Positions 4,241-6,534 of a DNA stretch of 6,534 nt are shown here, piece after piece. Below the pieces are notes generated by a model. That model did not search any database. It had not been told where the DNA came from and was given only the letters and a program-made list of their open reading frames with translations. This DNA is from Deltaproteobacteria bacterium (GTDB lineage: Bacteria; Desulfobacterota; Desulfobacteria; C00003060; C00003106). Position 1 is the stretch's first letter. Each line of letters starts with the position of its first letter. The DNA lies in contig JAFDAE010000284.1 in assembly GCA_019314005.1 (NCBI GenBank), forward strand, positions 1 to 6,534, given 5' to 3'. A program made the position numbers and the translations under genes.

Positions 4241-5593
4241 ATGAAAATGCCGCCAATGGCAGGCTGTGTTAAAAAGATCTCTTTCGCACTACGGATAGAG
4301 TTCATACCCCTCCTTGTAATGCTCTTTTGTCTTGTGTGTGCTGCTGATGCGGAAGACTCTACAGCAATGTTTACCCTTGAATCGAGTATACGTAGGGCCC
4401 TTGAAAAGAGTACTGCTATCCAGTCTGCCCTGCAAGGGGTTGTAGCTTCCAAGGAAAGGGAAGACGGGCAATTTACGGAATTTTTGCCGACATTCAGCTC
4501 CGGCTATTCATATACCAGACGGGATAGTGAGAGGTCGGTGGGGAGCTTGGTCCTCAGCCCACAGGATATTTACGAATTTTCCGCTACTGTTAATCAGCCT
4601 ATTTTTAGGGGGTTTAATCTGATTACAAAATATCGGGTGGCCGGCTTGGATCTCGATATCTCCCGGTTCGCACTGGAACAGACCAGACAGGATATAATAT
4701 TGCGGGCCAAGGAGGCATATTTTGGAGTACTACGGGCAGAACGGCTGTTGCGTGTGGCAGAAGATGCGGTTACACGACTTACCGCCCATGCAGAGGTTGC
4801 CAGAAATTTTTACGATGTTGGAATGACACCGAAAAACGATCTACTTGAAGCCGAAGTCGAGCTGGCCAACGCAAAACAGGAGTTGGTAGTGGCGGAAAAT
4901 AGACTTCAGGAAATTAGCGCTGAGTTTAATACCCTTCTTCGTCGTCCCATTGATGCGCCGGTGGTTTTGGAAGATATCCTGACCTACGAACCTATAGAGC
5001 AAGACTATGAGTCGTGCTGGGAAACCGCCAAACAGAGTCGGAGAGAATTAAAGGTGGCGGATTTGCAGGTAGAGATTGGGGAAAAGAATGTTCAAATTGT
5101 TCGGAAGGACTATATGCCTGAAGTCAACTTCCAGGGGAGCTATAATAAACTCGGCGACGACCCGGACGTGCAGGGAGGGGAAGGCATTATTGATCCTGAG
5201 TCCTGGAATGTTATGCTATCGGCGACCTGGACTTTTTGGGAGTGGGGAAAGACCCGACACGGCGTTAAGGAACAATTGTGTTTTTTAGCCCAGGCCAAAG
5301 AGCAAAGAAAACAGGTGGAGGATGACATCCGGCTCGAAGTTAAGAGAGCATATCTCAGGCTGATAGACTCGGGGAAAGCCATCTTTACGGTAAAGAAGGC
5401 GATTGCACAGGCACAGGAAAACTTGAGAATGAACGAAGAGCGATACAAGGAACAGGTGGCCACGTCTACAGATGTGCTTGATGCCAGGACCCTTCTTTCC
5501 GAGACGGAAACAAATTATTACAATGCGTTAAGTTCTTATAATATTGCAAAGGCTAAGCTGTATAGGGCCATGGGTGTTGAGGTTATAAGGTAA
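4241..5593 (+). CDS. TolC-family outer-membrane efflux/secretion channel protein
   Basis: A 450-residue protein of the outer-membrane efflux family, which forms trimeric channels through the outer membrane and periplasm for multidrug efflux or type I secretion. It starts with a signal peptide: positive residues K11, K12 and R18, a hydrophobic stretch 21-35, and a likely cleavage site after A37 (ADA, then EDS). Two internal repeats follow (about 45-235 and 260-445), each with a beta-strand segment and long helices. Helix hallmarks are GMTPKNDLLEAEVELANAKQ and EQVATSTDVLDARTLLSETE; the strand segments include FLPTFSSGYSYTRR and WNVMLSATWTFWEWG. The length is normal. ATG 4241 follows GGGGG (4231-4235) with a short spacing of 5; ATG 4247 is an alternative. 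No inner-membrane pump or adaptor gene is visible, and the upstream gene is divergent, so the export substrate cannot be inferred. I see no convincing plus-strand promoter. Confidence 0.92.
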   Translation: MKMPPMAGCVKKISFALRIEFIPLLVMLFCLVCAADAEDSTAMFTLESSIRRALEKSTAIQSALQGVVASKEREDGQFTEFLPTFSSGYSYTRRDSERSVGSLVLSPQDIYEFSATVNQPIFRGFNLITKYRVAGLDLDISRFALEQTRQDIILRAKEAYFGVLRAERLLRVAEDAVTRLTAHAEVARNFYDVGMTPKNDLLEAEVELANAKQELVVAENRLQEISAEFNTLLRRPIDAPVVLEDILTYEPIEQDYESCWETAKQSRRELKVADLQVEIGEKNVQIVRKDYMPEVNFQGSYNKLGDDPDVQGGEGIIDPESWNVMLSATWTFWEWGKTRHGVKEQLCFLAQAKEQRKQVEDDIRLEVKRAYLRLIDSGKAIFTVKKAIAQAQENLRMNEERYKEQVATSTDVLDARTLLSETETNYYNALSSYNIAKAKLYRAMGVEVIR

Positions 5594-5596
5594 GGA

Positions 5597-5637
5597 CTTG
5601 CAATATGTAATCGATATGTAATATTTCTTATTGCAAG
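5597..5637. repeat. Small inverted repeat with a tandem ATATGTAA after the TolC-family gene
   Basis: CTTGCAATA (5597-5605) and TATTGCAAG (5629-5637) are perfect 9-base inverted repeats around a 23-base AT-rich loop. ATATGTAA occurs twice (5603-5610 and 5614-5621). No T-run follows, so it is at best a weak transcript-end hairpin. It starts three bases after the stop codon of the upstream gene. Confidence 0.4.
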
Positions 5638-5683
5638 AATGAAATAAAATAGAGGCAGTTTCAAAAGAGAGGAGTTACATAAC

Positions 5684-6534
5684 TTGGCTGATTCAAACGA
5701 TTCAAAGACATGTGTCTCGATGCAGTGCAGCCGTGAAGAGGCGCTTCAACGTCTACCTGAAGAGGCGAGACAGATTCGAATTGAGATACTCAAGATGCTT
5801 CATCAATCTGGTTCGGGTCATACCGGTGGGTCTCTGTCCGCCACAGATCTTTTAACAACCCTTTTTTTTACAGAACTTCGTCATCGATCAGAAGACCCGG
5901 ACTGGGATGGCAGGGATCGATTTGTTCTTTCCAAAGGGCATGCTGCGCCTCTTTATTATGCGGTGCTGTGTCGTTTTGGATACATACATGCCGATGAGTT
6001 GTGCAGTTTAAGAAAGGTGAACTGCATGCTTCAAGGACATCCTGATTCCAAGTCAACGCCCGGCGTGGAAATCTCAACCGGTTCCCTGGGCCAGGGGCTT
6101 TCCATAGCCAACGGCATGGCCCTGGGTCTGCGACTGAACAAAAATAATGCCAGAGTGTATACACTGCTGGGGGATGGAGAAGTCCAGGAGGGCATGATCT
6201 GGGAAGCGGCCATGACTGCCGCACATTACAAAATAGACAGTTTGTGTGCTATTCTCGATCGTAACGGTCTCCAGATTGACGGCGCTGTTGAAGAAGTTAT
6301 GAATATAGAACCGCTCGCCGACAAATGGAAGGCGTTTGGCTGGCACGTAATCAACATTGATGGACATCGGTTTGATCAGATCTTAGATGCATTTAAAACC
6401 GCTAAAGAGGTTAAGGGAAAGCCTACGATTATCATTGCCAAGACCGTTAAGGGAAAAGGCGTTTCAATATTTGAAAATAAGGTGAAATACCATGGGCTTG
6501 CCCCAAACGATCAGGAGTTGGAGCAGGCGCTGAA
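5684..6534 (+). CDS. Transketolase, N-terminal thiamine-diphosphate-binding part (runs off the right edge)
   Basis: 283 codons are open to the window end. Transketolase moves two-carbon units between sugar phosphates in the pentose phosphate pathway. Visible motifs: GSGHTGGSLS (43-52), SKGHAAPLYYAVL, HPDSKSTPGVEISTGSLGQG, and the thiamine diphosphate/Mg motif GDG (163-165) through N194 in DRNGLQIDG, then AKTVKGKGVS. The last residues, YHGLAPNDQELEQAL, correspond to the region where the split N-terminal subunit of many bacteria and archaea ends, at about 270-290 residues, so a separate C-terminal gene probably follows; a full-length protein cannot be excluded. The start is taken as TTG 5684 because AGAGGAG (5668-5674) lies 9 bases upstream; ATG 5720 has no ribosome site. 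One change from the common GHPGGS: the proline is threonine (T47). It is 90 bp downstream of the TolC-family gene on the same strand. Confidence 0.93.
   Translation, partial: MADSNDSKTCVSMQCSREEALQRLPEEARQIRIEILKMLHQSGSGHTGGSLSATDLLTTLFFTELRHRSEDPDWDGRDRFVLSKGHAAPLYYAVLCRFGYIHADELCSLRKVNCMLQGHPDSKSTPGVEISTGSLGQGLSIANGMALGLRLNKNNARVYTLLGDGEVQEGMIWEAAMTAAHYKIDSLCAILDRNGLQIDGAVEEVMNIEPLADKWKAFGWHVINIDGHRFDQILDAFKTAKEVKGKPTIIIAKTVKGKGVSIFENKVKYHGLAPNDQELEQAL

Noticed and set aside
5868..6224. Minus-strand frames opposite transketolase
   Set aside because: They are antisense to strongly conserved transketolase motifs and have no domain of their own.

Overview
The window reads as an accessory-rich stretch of a Gram-negative chromosome. 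The most likely source is a member of the Desulfobacterota (sulfate-reducing deltaproteobacteria). This is inferred from a HypA hydrogenase-maturation protein, an NtrC-type sigma-54 two-component system, a TolC-type outer-membrane protein, a transketolase whose visible part resembles the split N-terminal subunit, moderate GC content and frequent TTG starts. No species can be named from the sequence alone.

Layout. 1-180 is the C-terminal end of hypA (+). 181-451 is an intergenic stretch with a possible promoter and a 165-bp near-palindromic inverted-repeat element. 452-2571 is a tightly linked pair: a short soluble NtrB-like histidine kinase and its sigma-54-dependent response regulator. A 74-bp relative of the first element sits exactly on the regulator's stop codon (2569-2642). 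2688-3062 is a QueD/6-pyruvoyl-tetrahydropterin synthase family enzyme (+). It converges on, and overlaps by 8 bp, a minus-strand pair: pyrE (3971 to 3429) followed by an unrecognised 90-residue protein (3327 to 3055). A second, unrelated long palindrome (3343-3484) lies between those two and supplies the last 17 codons of pyrE. 3972-4240 is a divergent intergenic region with a minus-strand promoter and an intrinsic terminator placed ahead of pyrE, the layout of an attenuator. 4241-5593 encodes a TolC-family outer-membrane protein (+). 5684 to the right edge is a transketolase N-terminal region (+, cut off by the window).

How the parts relate. The genes do not form one pathway. Kinase and regulator form one signalling unit and lie next to a hydrogenase-maturation gene, but nothing visible proves a link to hydrogenase control. 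queD serves 7-deazapurine or possibly folate synthesis, pyrE serves pyrimidine synthesis and transketolase serves pentose metabolism. The most unusual content is the set of small palindromic elements. Two belong to one TA-flanked family that brackets the two-component system, and one copy remakes a stop codon. A third, of another family, is built into the 3' end of an essential biosynthetic gene. The predicted pyrE attenuator is the main regulatory feature. I see no tRNA, rRNA, CRISPR array, full-length transposase or phage gene.
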